In this document: in pieces, positions 1 through 12,972 of the stretch
Layout of the letters: the number at the start of each line of letters is the position of its first letter
Position numbering within the stretch: the first letter of the stretch is position 1
Assembly (NCBI RefSeq): GCF_964199755.1
Contig: NC_133906.1
Coordinates: forward strand, 11,284,001 to 11,348,000
DNA length: 64,000 nucleotides
Source of the DNA: Larus michahellis
Taxonomy: Eukaryota; Chordata; Aves; Charadriiformes; Laridae
Direction of reading: 5' to 3'
Program-made: the position numbers and the translations under genes
Notes under the pieces: generated by a model
The model's input: only the letters and a program-made list of their open reading frames with translations
Database searches by the model: none
Told to the model about the DNA's origin: nothing

Positions 1-374
1 TCGGTGGCAGGTTCCAGTAACTTCCTTTGGAGCGTGCTCTTCTTTAAACACTGATTTAAAGGTCACCGTTTGTGTTGTGCTTCCTGGAGGCATGCAGAAG
101 CCTGCGTGCTCTCCTCAGTTTGTGTAATACCGGTGTTAAACAACAATGGAGACTTTTGATATGGCTGTGTTCTTAAAGTCACAGGCAGGCCCTCTCTTTT
201 TTTTATTCCCCCCTCCACAATTCAGGCTTCTGGTTCCTCAGCTGCGAACTCCACAGGCCCATCAGCAGTGTGAGTGCACTGGCTGTGGATTGATTCTGTA
301 GCAGGAGAAAGGACATGGATGTATCAGAGATATTTTGGACAGTTAAAGCCTTGAAAGTAGACCGATTGCTAAGT

Positions 375-450
375 TCATAGAGTCCTAGAATGGTTTAGGT
401 TGGAAGGGACCTTGAAAATCATCTAGTTCCAACCCCCTTGCCATGATTGC
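375..450 (-). mobile_element. CR1 LINE 3'-end fragment
   Basis: The sequence carries the reverse complement of the CR1 3' tail: an imperfect TCATAGA/CTAGAATGG start, then GGTTGGAAGGGACCTTG, ATCATCTAG and TTCCAACCCCC. This signature is diagnostic for avian CR1. Only about 75 bp are recognisable, so the copy is strongly 5'-truncated, as most CR1 copies are. It lies in the CPEB4 intron in antisense orientation to the gene. Confidence 0.85.
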
Positions 451-3400
451 CTGGTTTTGTGGCACTGTATGCCATAAGAAAATGGGGTCAATTTAAAAAA
501 GGCTTTTAACTCATAGCAGTCTGGAATTGGCAGCATTTAGTCGTTTGCAAATGAAATGAGAATTTGCCTGTTCTTTGGAAGACATATGTGGACTGGAGCA
601 CAGGTTGCCCTGAGGCAAAGGTAGAGTGTCATTTAGGTTAAGACCTTTGAGATTTTTTCCTGATTATTCCTTGGCTTTGGCACCTTAATTTTCTGTTATC
701 AACTGCGAAAAGCCAAGACCCATTTATACTGTCTCAGAAAACATTGTACATTACCTAATAAATAATTTAAACCATTTCTATCTGTGTATGCTGATGCATA
801 TGATCTAAAAAATAAAGCAGTAGTTAAGTTACTGCTATTTGTTTTACTGTTTGCTGCAGATACTCTTATTACAATGAAAACTGCAAAAATCCCAGGACAG
901 GGATGCAACATTTAAGGTGATATAATAAAACACTTTTGCAATCATCTGGAATGATTTTTGAAATTACAGCACAATCCAAATTATGTACTGAAATGTAGCA
1001 GTTTAGTATTTCATTTCAGTGGTGGAAAACAGCTGGAAGAGTTGTATTACTGTTGACATTAAATTAATTCCTTTGGATTTATTTGTATTCTTAATTTTAA
1101 GGTTTTGGGAAGTAGTTTGTAGGTTATGGTGCTCCTCAGAGTTTGTGGAATTTTTCAAAATGTTGACATTTATTTGCCTTTGGAAATGCCTTTGCATTTG
1201 GAACTTGAGTTTGAGGTATGTTAAGTATATATAATGCTAAATACAATACTGGAAGAAAATAAGGTAAGGAAACAGATACTGTTGGTTATCTATGCTGATA
1301 CTTCTTTTACGCAAGAATTAAAGAGTAGTTTAAACTTTGTGATAATACCTGCATTTTTATAGAAATAACGGTCTCAATAATGCAGCTGTAAAACAGCAAG
1401 GTGTTTATACTTCACTACTGCAGGATTTTGAGGTAGGGTATTAAATTCAGCTGAGGACGAGCAACACCTTGATTTACGCTATCTGGCTAAAATGAAGCCA
1501 TTGAGCAATAAGCTAGAGGGTATTAATGTAACCACCCTTTGAGGCCAGGAAATTCCTTACCCTGCCACCACAGAGCAGTACAAATATCCCAGGGTTTTCT
1601 GATCCTGGTCCAGCTTTGAAATGAGTGTTAGGATTCCTGTTAACTTCATGGGAGTATGAAACCTACAGGGTTGTTTTGTCCAATCTTGAAACATTTCTCA
1701 TAGGCCCCTTCCCATGCCATCCCATCTCCAGAGTCTGTACGGAAAATTAAATGCCTTTCATACTCCTTAGACAAGATACTTCCTAGGAATGTTTGTGCTG
1801 CAAATGGTGTGGCAGTTAGAGAATTTTAAAACACAACAAAACATTGAAATGCTTCTAAAAATGTTCATGTTTAAATCAGTGATTTGATCTTGAAGAGTGT
1901 TACAGCCAACAAAATTGTGCTGAATTCCATGACAGCAGCCTTGCTAATCTGATTAAACCTTTCTAAGGTTTTCTTGCTTTCTTTTTTGTATTTTTGTCTT
2001 TGTTAAATGAATTTCATCCCTTTTTTTAGAAGTGTGTTTAATCTCCTGCCTTGTTCAATATCACTGTCCACCAAGTGGTGGTTTTTTTCTTCTTTCTTTT
2101 CTGAATTCTTGCTTTGATAATCTCTGACCATTCTGGATCATCTTCAAAGCAGCCTTTAATTTGTAGCTGTACTCCATGAGTAGTGTCTGTTCCGTGTTTT
2201 AGAAGTTGGAAAGCTCACCCACCTCCCCTCCCAAACTGCAGAAACTACCTGTCTTTTTGCTCACTTTGTTCACTTTTTTTCCTTGATGTTGAATTGTTAG
2301 CTCTTTGAGTCTTTTGTTACCCATGTTTTGCATACTGTCTACCATCATGTTTATCAGGCTAGAAATGGCATGAAAGGAGCAGAAAGCCTGAAGTGTTTTT
2401 CTTAAACCTGGAGATAAAGAAGAAATGGGAAGTATAATGAGAATGGGGATGAGTTTTGAAAAAAGATAAGGAGGTGACAGATGAGGTGTAAGTGTAAACC
2501 AGAACAAGCTCACAGGAAAGTCATACAGAAAGAGTTTTTAGTAGTGGACAGTCTTTGCATCCTGGAGTGACTGTGCAGCAGCCTGAAATCTGATTTTTGC
2601 ATCAATTACTTAAGGTATTTCAAAAAGAATTGTGATGCATATACAATTTGTGTATTCGGTATCTACTTATTTTAATTCAGCATTAGGTAGAATGATGAGA
2701 ACTATTGATGAGGTGAATCTGAAAATACATCTTATAGTAGATCTATCCATACTTGGCTTAAAGTATTGTTTATTGGAATGCAGATCAGTTAGCTGTGGTG
2801 CTATTTTTGGGGGTTTTGTTTTGGGGTGGGTTTTTTTCACTATAGTGTTGATAGTTGGACTATAATGTAGGTAGTTGATGAGTGGAGCAGTCATGTGCCG
2901 TCTCTAGATACGCAGATGTCAAGTGTCTTTAGAGGTACAGGGAGTGGTATGCTTTCAGCTTTACTTAGGTATCCTATTAACAAGAATCCTAGCTCTGCAG
3001 TCAGATTGGATAGGTATGATAAAAGGGTAAATTTTGTGTATGGAGTGTGGGGATAATTATGACAGATAAAATCAAATATAGAAAGCAATTTATAATAAAC
3101 ACCCAGTAATTTATTGTAATGTTACATACAATATGTATGTACAATAATGTTCATATTGTCATTAGTGCACAAATGATGAGGGAGATAGGGATAGCTTATT
3201 GAAGGCATCCTAAAGAATGTCTTCGCTGTTCGTGTGTCATTTAAAATTTTTGTAATAAATAGTTTGGGTGTCTGGACCTGTATACCATTTAGAATCTAGG
3301 CAGAGCAAATGAAGTGCTGATTCTTTTAAAATATATTTTTCTGTTTCTCTTCCTGTTTGGATTGGGTGTGGGGAAGTGTATAATACAGTTTTTTCATGTG

Positions 3401-4932
3401 TATTACTGGAAAAATTAGTGTCTTATCTATGCTGGTTACTGTAAAAATGAAAAATGGGGAAACGTTATGCCGCAGGGACTTGAGCATGCTTGGTGTTTAC
3501 TTGCTAGTGTTACTGTTTCCTTATTGTTTGGGAGTGAAGTAAGAGGATGCTTAAAAAAGGAACAAAGCCCTCATGTTGCATTCCAGGCTGTCTTATGATT
3601 GTTCCTTCCACAGACAAAAATAAGTTGCTTTGAACCTATTATTGTACTTAAGGAACTCTGGTTTTAAATCTTGCAGCATGTAAGTATATGCCAATGTTAA
3701 TCCAGCTCTTGCAGGTCACATACAGGAATTGCATTTCAGGTTATTCATTAAAGCATGGGTAGAATTCAGCCTGTTAGTTTACATTAATTGTTAAGCTGAT
3801 CATATAGGCAGATACCAGCATCTCTTGAGGTGGAATGCTGCCTATAAAGAATCCAGGAGGACAGTGCATGTGAACAATGACTGCAAATGGGAGGTTTGTG
3901 AAGTTTTGCACCTTGTCCATATGTTTTCATAAGCTGTTCAGTGAATTCTAGAATAGATTCTATAAATTGTTCGTGTCACTTATGAAATAAATTCTATCTA
4001 GAAATTTTTAGTATATGATACCCCATTCTTTGCTCAAGTCAGAAAATCCATAGTTAGTGCGTATGTTGGAATTTACTGAAGTTAGTGCATTTGAAGTAGT
4101 TTTGTGACTGAGAACCTGATAGACTCTTTGCTGGCAAAGCTGTGTAATACTTTTCCTTCTCCCAGTTGCAAACTCTGCCTATAATTTTTTATTTTTAAAG
4201 TGAATATAGTAATAGTTTAAGTGTTTGAAAGATAAATGCTGCCAATTATTCCATATAATAAACTGGAAAATGTATTGAGGGAAAGGATTGGATATTTTTA
4301 TAGCTTCTTGTCTATTCTCCAGAAGTCATACATTAATATAAAATAAAGCTCAGTGACACCAGCAGTAGGATGCCTGCTTTTCTGAAATACGCGTATAATT
4401 CCAACTAACATCCAGTCTCCTGCAGAGGGTTGTGCTCCATGATTTGCTTTTTTCTGCTTTTGGTTTCTTATCTCTGATCCTGTAGGTGTTCCTGGAGGAG
4501 AGGGAAGAGTCATATTCAAATAAGTATGATATTTAAGGTTTCAGCTTAAATTGATTTGCAGTAACCCAGTGTAATGTAATTGTAATTATGGAAAAAATAC
4601 TGACAACTTGTAGACAAAACTGTAGCTGTGCTTGGGATTTAAAGCAGATTTGTTTAGGAGATTTCTCTGTATTCTTCTATTTGATAGTGAAGAAAACTTC
4701 AAAGTTAGCTTTGAAGCTTCTGTATTTTTGAAAGGAGTGAGACTGGACTTGATTTTTCACCTTTCATGAGTAGTTAAGTGGTTGTTGAAATGTATGAAAG
4801 ATGATATTTTGAGGTTTAGTCCGCGTGTTAGGCTGGCAGACTATGTGAGAGCATCAGCAGCAAAGGAATAATGACAGTGGTGGCTTTTAAAGCTCTCGTA
4901 CAAGCCTAACTGCAGTGTTTTCATAGTTAACC

Positions 4933-4947
4933 TTTTTTTTTTTTTTT
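4933..4947 (+). repeat. poly(T) tract
   Basis: A 15-nt T run is followed by a C-rich stretch. It could be the tail of an old antisense retroposed sequence or simple mononucleotide expansion. There is no recognisable element body next to it. Confidence 0.8.
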
Positions 4948-7900
4948 CCCCCCTCTTCCCATTTCCCCTTAGGCTTATGCTTGAATAGCAAGCTGGAAGC
5001 ATGTTCTAGGACTTTTTGTCCTGGTTGCCCAGTCTGGGAGTTAGCTTGAGCTTCTTGCAAAGGTAGATTTGACTTGATGCTGGGCTGGACTGACCGAGCT
5101 GGAAGCACTGCCCTGGGCAGTGTCTCTGGGTGCCACGACAGCTGGGTTTGTGCAGTGCATGGGAATGAGAGCCACTAGGGTTTTCTATTTCCCCAAACAT
5201 TATCTCTTCCGTGAGGCAGTTTTCCTTTAGGCAGATTAAAGCCCTAAAAACTTGAAGGTCGTTGCACAAGGCTTGGAAACAGTAACTTTCACTGTTTCTC
5301 AGCTTCTCTCCCCTTCTGTGCCCCGTCCCCGTCCCTCTTCCCCCCCCTCTGCCCTGGTTATTTGATGTATAAAGTTGTCAACAATCAAACTATTAGACAT
5401 TATTACACTGATAAATGTGCTTTGTGCCATACAGTCAGGTTCTACCTTTTTACCATGCGAACCCAATTAATTCAACATAACCACGGGTAAAAAAAGTGTC
5501 ACCATCAGAAGAGACAGCGCTAAAAGGCTTTTATAGGTAGATTCTCCTCAGGGTTTTACAAGAAAAGAAATTGGTTTGCTTTTTGTATGTCGGTTGTGTT
5601 TCATGACACTGACCTGGAATTTAAAATGAAAGATTCTAGTCAGACCTGTAGTCAAATGCTACGGAATATCAGAAACTTAGTTTTGTTAGTGTTCTTGACA
5701 GAAGGAACAGGTAAATACTTGTCTTCTGGCATCTAGCTTTACTTGAAATAAAGCATAATACTCGCATCTACAATAGTACTCCTGTTTTTCAGCATTTGTT
5801 TGGACATTTTGGACATAAACTAGAGCTGTATTTCTCATTACATGCTTTTTTTTTTTTAACATTGTGTTTCTTTAAATATAAATTAGGAGGAAAAAAGTGA
5901 CACTGCCTGCTTTCCTATTGAAAATGTCATCTAAGACTTAAGCTGTAAGGCTCTTTTAAATAGGAAGAAATACACATATTGGCAGATACTATACTATATA
6001 TACTAGAAAGTATATATGCCCCTCTGAAAATACCTGCCTTGGTCTCTGAATTACTCCTCCATATACAGAGACAATTTAACCAAAGGTAGGTTAAATACAG
6101 ACGTTTTTTATAATTTTCATTTTTCTGCTTTTGTTTGGTTAAGGATATGATTAAATTCTTCGCTAGTGAAATTGGATTTGAGATGACCTTATAGAACTTG
6201 TGAAATGTGCCTGTGGTAGAAACATGTGGTCCATGCATTTCATATGAAATGCATTGTGAAACATGAAGTGATGATAAAATCTAAATCTTGAGTTATAATA
6301 AACCCTACCTGCCCTCAGGGAATAGAAGGGGGGAAAAAAGGTAATAAAATACTAGAGTTCATATTTTAATGGCCTTGTGCAAAGCATTGTTAATCTTGCT
6401 ACAATTACAAAATATAGTTTAGTGTAGAATAATTTAGAAATAAGGCTTTGCTGTTGGAATGGCAAAACCAGATAGTACTGAAATTATTTTTCTATAATTT
6501 AAAAATAAATCTCAAGAAAGCATAAATATTTTCTATAATAGATTCAAGGATATCTAGCTCACATTTGGAAATAATCCCGTGAAACTTTGATACTTCTGTT
6601 TCTGTGAAAGTCAAGTCCTAAGTGAAACAGAAGACAGACCAGCACCAAATTATCTCCCTATCTTGTGTTTAGGGGAAGAAAATGACTAGCAAGGTAAACG
6701 TTTTCAGTGAAAGTTTGAAAGTTTGAAAAGTTCGAAAGTTGTGTATGTATTGATCATATTTGCTTTCCAGCATAAGAAACTGGCCACCTGTGACCATCTA
6801 CACTTAGAAGTTTTTAAGTATTATGGAGAGATTTCAAGATAGTCTGAGAGAAAACCTTTTTATCTTCCTTTTTAAAAAAATCTGCACTCTTAGACTGTTC
6901 TCCATTTATATAATACTTAAATAGCTGATGATGGTATAGAGGCTTCGTTTTCTCTTCTACTCTTTACTGCTTTCATCCGCAAGAGTTGTAGCCCATTTCC
7001 CCTGTAGCGGTTCCCTCATTTGTGCTGCAGTTTCTTGTTTGTCACTTTTTGTCCCTAAAAATCAGCGGTTAAAATCATTACTTCATTCATGAAAGCTTAT
7101 GAAATAGGGATCACATCAGCAAAATCTTGTTTAGCTTGATTATTTTTTCTAGAGCCTGTATGATTGGTGTAGAACATGAAAGAGTATATGCAAATTGACA
7201 GAAGTTTCCTAGCTTTGCTGGAGCTGGATGGTGGGAAGCTGTCGCAGTGGTAGAGCTCATGCTTGGTGGAAGGGTGTGATTGGGTCTTACTTGTTCTCAC
7301 AGTCAGGTTATGTAAAACGTCAACATGAATATTTGTCCCTTTTAAATTTAAAAAATATTTCTCTGGTATCTGCAGTGATTAACGTGCGTAGAAACCCGAA
7401 ATTCCGTGGAACTCATTAGTGAAACTAGTCTGGTTTGATCTTTGAGAGGAAAGAAATGAGGGCGTATTGCTGACTAATGTAAAAGATTGCAGTGTGTTAA
7501 TATATTGGCCTCTGTGCCAAGGTAAAGAGCAGGATCCCTGCCTTGAGGAACTCTTGGACTAAAGTTTTAAATTAGGTACAGAACTGGACAGGTATTAACA
7601 TCCACTTAGACTTTACATACCTTAAAACAAATACAGTAGGGTAGTGAGAATGAAGGTACAATCATAATTAAATTTTGAGCATTCAGTTGCTCTCTCCATT
7701 CCAGGGGTTTATGATGTTTATATTAACTATGGATGCTTGTGTAATTCTCCTAGTTGTAATGTGGCCTTAGAAAGTTGGGAGGAGGTTCACAGGAGATACG
7801 GATCCTCTTGCTTGCTGGTCCCTTTGCTTTAAGCAGTCTGCTCTTTAGCTGACCTTTTTATGTAAATTTTGCACAGTTAATGGCACAAAATACACCTGAA

Positions 7901-10827
7901 ATTGCTACCATTCTGCAGATTGGAAGGCAGCAAGAACCATTAAACAGCACACTCAGCCTGGGCACACTTTTTGCAGGACAACTATGTAGTAAGTTTGGGA
8001 TTTAAGTGATTTGGGACTCCTGAGTATGTTTTTCATGCTTCTTCCACAGAATATCTTTGTCATTGGGACCTGCATCCTTCATACAGAATTGCATGTGTGA
8101 TTATACATAACATATTGACAGTCTTTTTGGTGGTTCCTATAGAGAGAAGGAAGCTCAACACATTTAATTGGAGGTACGTTAGACAGAAAAGATGAAATTT
8201 AAAAAAAACAAGAAAGAAAAGAAAAGAGAGAGGGAGATGGCCAGGAGCCCATGTCTCAAATGAAGAGAAGACACAAAAATTTGAGTGGGTTGCTTGTTCA
8301 TTAAGTTCCTTGAAAGTAAAGACAGCAGATTTTTGCGAAATATCATTGGCTTTCTATATGGCTTTATTTCTTAAGCAGAAAGGAGTGCTGCAGGGAGGGC
8401 TGAGGTGACAAAATAATTGAAGCAGCTGCCAATAGCATTTTAAATTTCAGACTGGTTTTATTGGAAAAATATCTCTGCATAGGTTATTAATAAGCAATTG
8501 AACTGGTTGCATAAATACTTTGCATTTTTTAGGTTTTGTAACATAATTCTTGCTCCAGTATCTTATGAGATTAATAAATCTGTTCTAGGCCCTTTAGTCA
8601 ATTATCTGAAATGTTGAAGAAATGGGGAAAGGAAAAATAGATTTGAGGAATCCAAACCAATGTTGTAGTTGTCTCATTTGTCACCAGGGGATAGGCAAGC
8701 ATCCTGATCTTCAGAATTAACTCCTTTTCTCTGGTTGGTAACAGTTACCTTAAGGCTTCATTTATGTTGCAGTTTAGCTAGGGTACTGCCATAGCCAAGA
8801 TTTCTCTTAATTTGAAATTATGAAAGCCGGAGACAGGATTGGTAAATCACAGTTAGCTGTCTTCCTGGCCTGCCAAAAGAGCATTCTTTAGTTTCAGTCT
8901 TGTGTATTACATTGTGTGAAACTAATGGCATGTGATGAGCTCTGAATTCACTGAGCAGAGAAAGTTTGTATCTGTGCTGCACTGGGGTAGTTCATAAACT
9001 CTGGCTCCTCAGAAATGTTTTGAAATGTCAAATGTTGGTATCTTGTGGGTTAGATGAAGCAAATGCAGAAGAAAAGCAAATTAAGAAGGAAAAAAAAGTT
9101 ATCTTAGTATTTGGTTCTCAAAACCTCTTCAGTAGTATTTGGCATTGGAAATACTTCCTAGGCGGTGGCTGAGCTTTTTTTATTGTTTTCTGTACTGGTA
9201 AAGGAGAAAAATCCTATTGCTTTGAGTGCCACAGGTGGCAAAGCAGTGAGGAGTCTGCTGACCTACATTGTGGTCACAGATCTGCAGTGAGAATCATATC
9301 TCTGCTGCATGCTTTGTTGCCAAGAGTGGGTGTACCGAGTGAAGGAGTTTGTATGGTTTTGTTAGTAATTTAGAAACCACAAGCAAGATTTTTATGGCTT
9401 TATAGACAGGGCTGGTTTTGAAAGTGCTTGATGTTTTCTAAAACGTGCAAAGGCTTCTGAGCTTTGTCAGAAATGCAGTAAGATTGCTGATTGCTTTCTA
9501 TGAAAGACTAGTTCCTTAAAACTGTCTACTTTGAGGACTATATGAGCATCTTGGATTTCTAAATTCAAAATTACCATGGAAAAATTATACCTGTAAAGGT
9601 CTTTGGCCTTTAAGATTCTCTAATGCTCGAGAGTATGAGTCGGTCTGAAGACTAGGGCTTTGTTATTTTCTGTTCTTGGTTTTTATAGTGAATATCTCTA
9701 TCAGCAAAAGATCAGAGAAGTAAAAGGATCTTACAGATGTTAAATAATCGTGAAGTAAATAGGATTGATATGATTTTTATTTTGAAAGAGGAAACGACTA
9801 CTGTTCTGTTGTGGTTTACAAATATTTAAATGCTTAAACTAATTGTCAGCCTCAATTTTGAATGAGGAAGCAAAATAACATGCATGATGTGCTCAGAGTT
9901 TCTCATAGCGCTTGCCAGGAGAAACCAAGTTTTGAAAACAGTTGGCCTGCTTTCAGACACAGACTTTAATGAGATTAAAAGAGAAAGAATGTGCAAGTTT
10001 GATTACAAAGTTTGGCCATATTCTGACAATGGGTCCTGGAAGCCAGGGCAGAAAAATGTTGTATTTTTTAGTGGTAAATTGATTTGTTTTGTAAAATGAA
10101 AAGTAGGAAGCAGGGGGTAGCTGTCGAATAACTACAGCAAAGTGTACTAAGGTGGTACACTATATACACAGAATCTATACTGTTGTACACAGACTACAGG
10201 AGGTCTGAAAGGCAGTTTTAGTGATGTTTTCTCCTTGACTTTAAGTTTTTCAGCTGGTTATTTGCCAGTAATAATTTAACCAAGGATTTTGTGGGTTCTG
10301 CAAAGCTTTTATAGCAACCTAATTTGAAAACAGAAATTAACACAATAGTCCTCCGCTTTCCTTGTGTTAGGGCTTTTCCTACAGTTCCAATGAAGATCAG
10401 TGTTAGTGTATGCTTGAACTTGGCAAGGTAGGAGGGCATGGTACGTTGCAGACGTGTCAGGAGACCTGGTGCATGGCAAAAGATCCATTTACTTATAGGC
10501 ATACACCTAACAGAGGATTAAGGAATAGGTTCGAAAATACTTGTGCAAATTAAGAATTAAAATTGTTTTCAAAAAGTCTTCTGGACTAAACATATATACT
10601 TTGTCAGCCTCATATCAACATGCTTTGTCAATAAGTAAAGGAGATGGTGCAAGGAAGGCATGGTATTGTGGGTGGTGGGGGAGGTCAGTTTGTGAACACC
10701 GTTTTAAATGACCTGGAGTATGAAAAGGCTTGAGAATCACTGAGTTAGTATAAAGGCGATAAAACAAGGTCTTTTGGTCCTTATAACAATGTTTGAAAGG
10801 CTGTTTTCTTTCTCATTTAACATGCAG

Positions 10828-10851
10828 CAAGGACATATGGGAGAAGGCGAG
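10828..10851 (+). CDS. CPEB4: CPEB4 24-nt microexon (RTYGRRRG)
   Basis: The exon is bounded by AG at 10826-10827 and GT at 10852-10853 and is exactly 24 nt. It begins with the last two bases of a split Ala codon (CA), encodes R-T-Y-G-R-R-R, and ends with the first G of a Gly codon completed by GT at 12799. This matches the phase and peptide of the alternative 8-residue exon known in mammalian CPEB4. In mammals it is enriched in neurons. The inserted arginines create a basic kinase-type motif ahead of the following Q-S-S. TGC sits directly before the acceptor, as expected for SRRM4 (nSR100)-dependent microexons. Skipping it keeps the frame because both flanking phases are the same. Confidence 0.92.
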
Positions 10852-12798
10852 GTAATAATATTCCTATTTAATTTTCTAATGTTGACATTGTTACTAGAGG
10901 GCAAACTCCAAAATTTATAAAGCATCAGTTTCACATACGTTTACATAGTCTGCATGCCATAAGTAAACATTTTAACTGAATTAGGTAGTTCTCCACAGTA
11001 GTACTATTGAGGCGGAAATGATCAAAATCCTTACAGCGGACATCGGCTATATGGTTTGTTACACTGGAGAGCTATGTTGCTGTGTTTGTGTGTGTTATGA
11101 ATGCCAATGCTGGAGAAGCTTATTTTGGTTCTTTTGGGTGCTGATGGTTTTCTTGATGCAGCATAGACGATAGTGAATATATTTCCTGGCCTGCTAGGTT
11201 AAAGACCCAGATCCTGCAAGCATGCATGTTGAATTATCTATCAGCTGTGGTAATGCTGGTGAACCTGAAAAGGTTGTTTAGGTATGGAGAATTGCTCCCT
11301 TCCAACACTACCTGCAGGACTGGGGTCTTAAGAGATGAAACAAAAGATGTGCATCAGTTCACTAGTGGAAAACAAAATAACGTTTCAGTCTATATTACAA
11401 TATTTTTATCATAGGAGGAACCACAGGTTTGCCTAGGTACAGAAATAGGCCTGATTGTAGTTGATTTTTATTTTAATTAAAGGTGTACAAAGATTCTTGA
11501 AATTTTAAGTAAAGCAAGCTGTCCAAGCCTTCCATTTTTTATTCGTATTAATTCTATGGACTCTGGATTTTATTGTATTTTTTTATTTCAACTTGTTAGC
11601 TGTTTGATTTTTGGAACTGGTCAAAATTTCTGTTTTCAAGATGTTTTCTTTTTAAAAATAAATTTATTTCAAAGGAAGGAAGCAAGAGCAGGATAAATTA
11701 ACCTTACCAGTACATTACTGTGGCAGATTGTAATGAATTCTGAAAAAGCAGACATAGTATTTTGCATCATAGGCAAAAGGAAATGTATCCTAAAACTTGT
11801 AGCATAATTTATTTGCTTATTTTCCTTATATATATTTATTTATTCCTAAAATGCTCCTTAAATGAGTAGAAGTCTCTTCAGTTTGTTGTCTAGGTTGAAT
11901 AGTGTAACTAAAAGGAGAATTTATGAAAGAGATCAGCTTGTGTGCTCTATTTACGATATTATACAGTTGCATTTATAAATCAAAGGATCTTATTTAAAAG
12001 TAATAAATATTATTAAGGAAATCTATGATAAAGGATTATCATAGAAGAACGTTGGGCTGTGAGGGGAAGCACGCTTACAACATTTTCTCTTAGAGCGAGT
12101 CCATTAACGAAACTCTGTTGTAACATCTAAGTAAACTTGCTTCTAGGAATGACACAGTATTGCCTAGTTTTAAGTCTTCATTTACAGTAAATTACAGCGG
12201 GTCTTCCTAGTTTTATCAGGATATTTTTGTTATTTGCAAGTGGGTGGTTTATGATATATTTTGATATCAGGTAATTTAAATGTGTAATATATTTAGCTGG
12301 TAGAATTCTTGTTTTCCCATCTGCAGTGTGAAATTGTATCTACTCATTGTAAGAAACTGTTCACTAGAAAATGATATACACAGCCCAGGTTTTGGTGATG
12401 TCTGCTATTGGGAAAGTCCCAGAAAAAAAAAATTGGCTAATATCCTCTTCTGGTTTTAGACCATTTTAAAAGAAATCTAATTGGAAACATGAAATATAAT
12501 GGAACATGGTCAACTTGAGCATCCATTAGAAATACTTTTTTGTTTCCAATTTTCATTAGTTGTAGTGCAGTTATGAAGAAGTTTTCTCTGAAATAATGCA
12601 TTTGAGTTATTTAATTATATTGAAAACTGTAAGGGTCATATGAAATTGAGAACATAACTGCTCATGAAAAGGGAAGATTGCAAACAGTTCTACTGCTAAT
12701 GTAGCAACTAGTGCATTTTTAAACAATTATTGAAACTGTGTGTGCTTTGTTCTGTTAGTGTGTTTTTTTCCTTCTTTTTTTTTTAACCCCCTCTTTAG
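10852..12798 (+). other. CPEB4: CPEB4 intron after the microexon
   Basis: This is AT-rich intron with no exon or recognisable mobile element. It ends in a T/C-rich tract at about 12765-12797 before the AG of the next exon. Confidence 0.75.
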
Positions 12799-12972
12799 GT
12801 CAATCTTCACTGTTTCCAATGGAAGACGGGTTCTTGGATGATGGGCGTGGGGATCAGACTCTTCACAGTGGTTTAGGATCACCTCACTGCTTCTCCCATC
12901 AGAATGGAGAGAGAGTGGAACGGTATTCCCGTAAAGTCTTTGTCGGCGGACTGCCACCAGATATTGATGAAG
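12799..12972 (+). CDS. CPEB4: CPEB4 exon: linker and start of RRM1
   Basis: The acceptor AG is at 12797-12798 and the donor GTACGC begins at 12973. The exon opens with GT, completing the Gly codon, and reads Q-S-S-L-F-P-M-E-D-G-F through to P-P-D-I-D-E. It holds the CPEB4-specific acidic linker followed by RNP2 of the first RNA-recognition motif (KVFVGGL). The 174 nt end in phase 1, matched by AT at the next exon. Residue choices in the linker (MEDGFLDDGRGDQ) identify CPEB4. Confidence 0.96.

Larger units (their letters stand above)
1..10827 (+). other. CPEB4: CPEB4 intron upstream of the microexon (partial)
   Basis: This is AT-rich intronic sequence. By position it is the intron between the upstream alternative 17-aa exon (outside the window) and the 24-nt microexon. 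Apart from a CR1 3' end near 375-450 and a 15-T tract at 4933-4947, I see no exon, RNA gene or intact mobile element. The open frames here are short and have no family resemblance. Confidence 0.7.

Noticed and set aside
7225..7275. tRNA-like string GTCGCAGTGGTAGAGCTCATG
   Set aside because: It resembles the D-arm/A-box of tRNA, but there is no matching B box (GGTTCGANNC) or acceptor stem at the proper distance.
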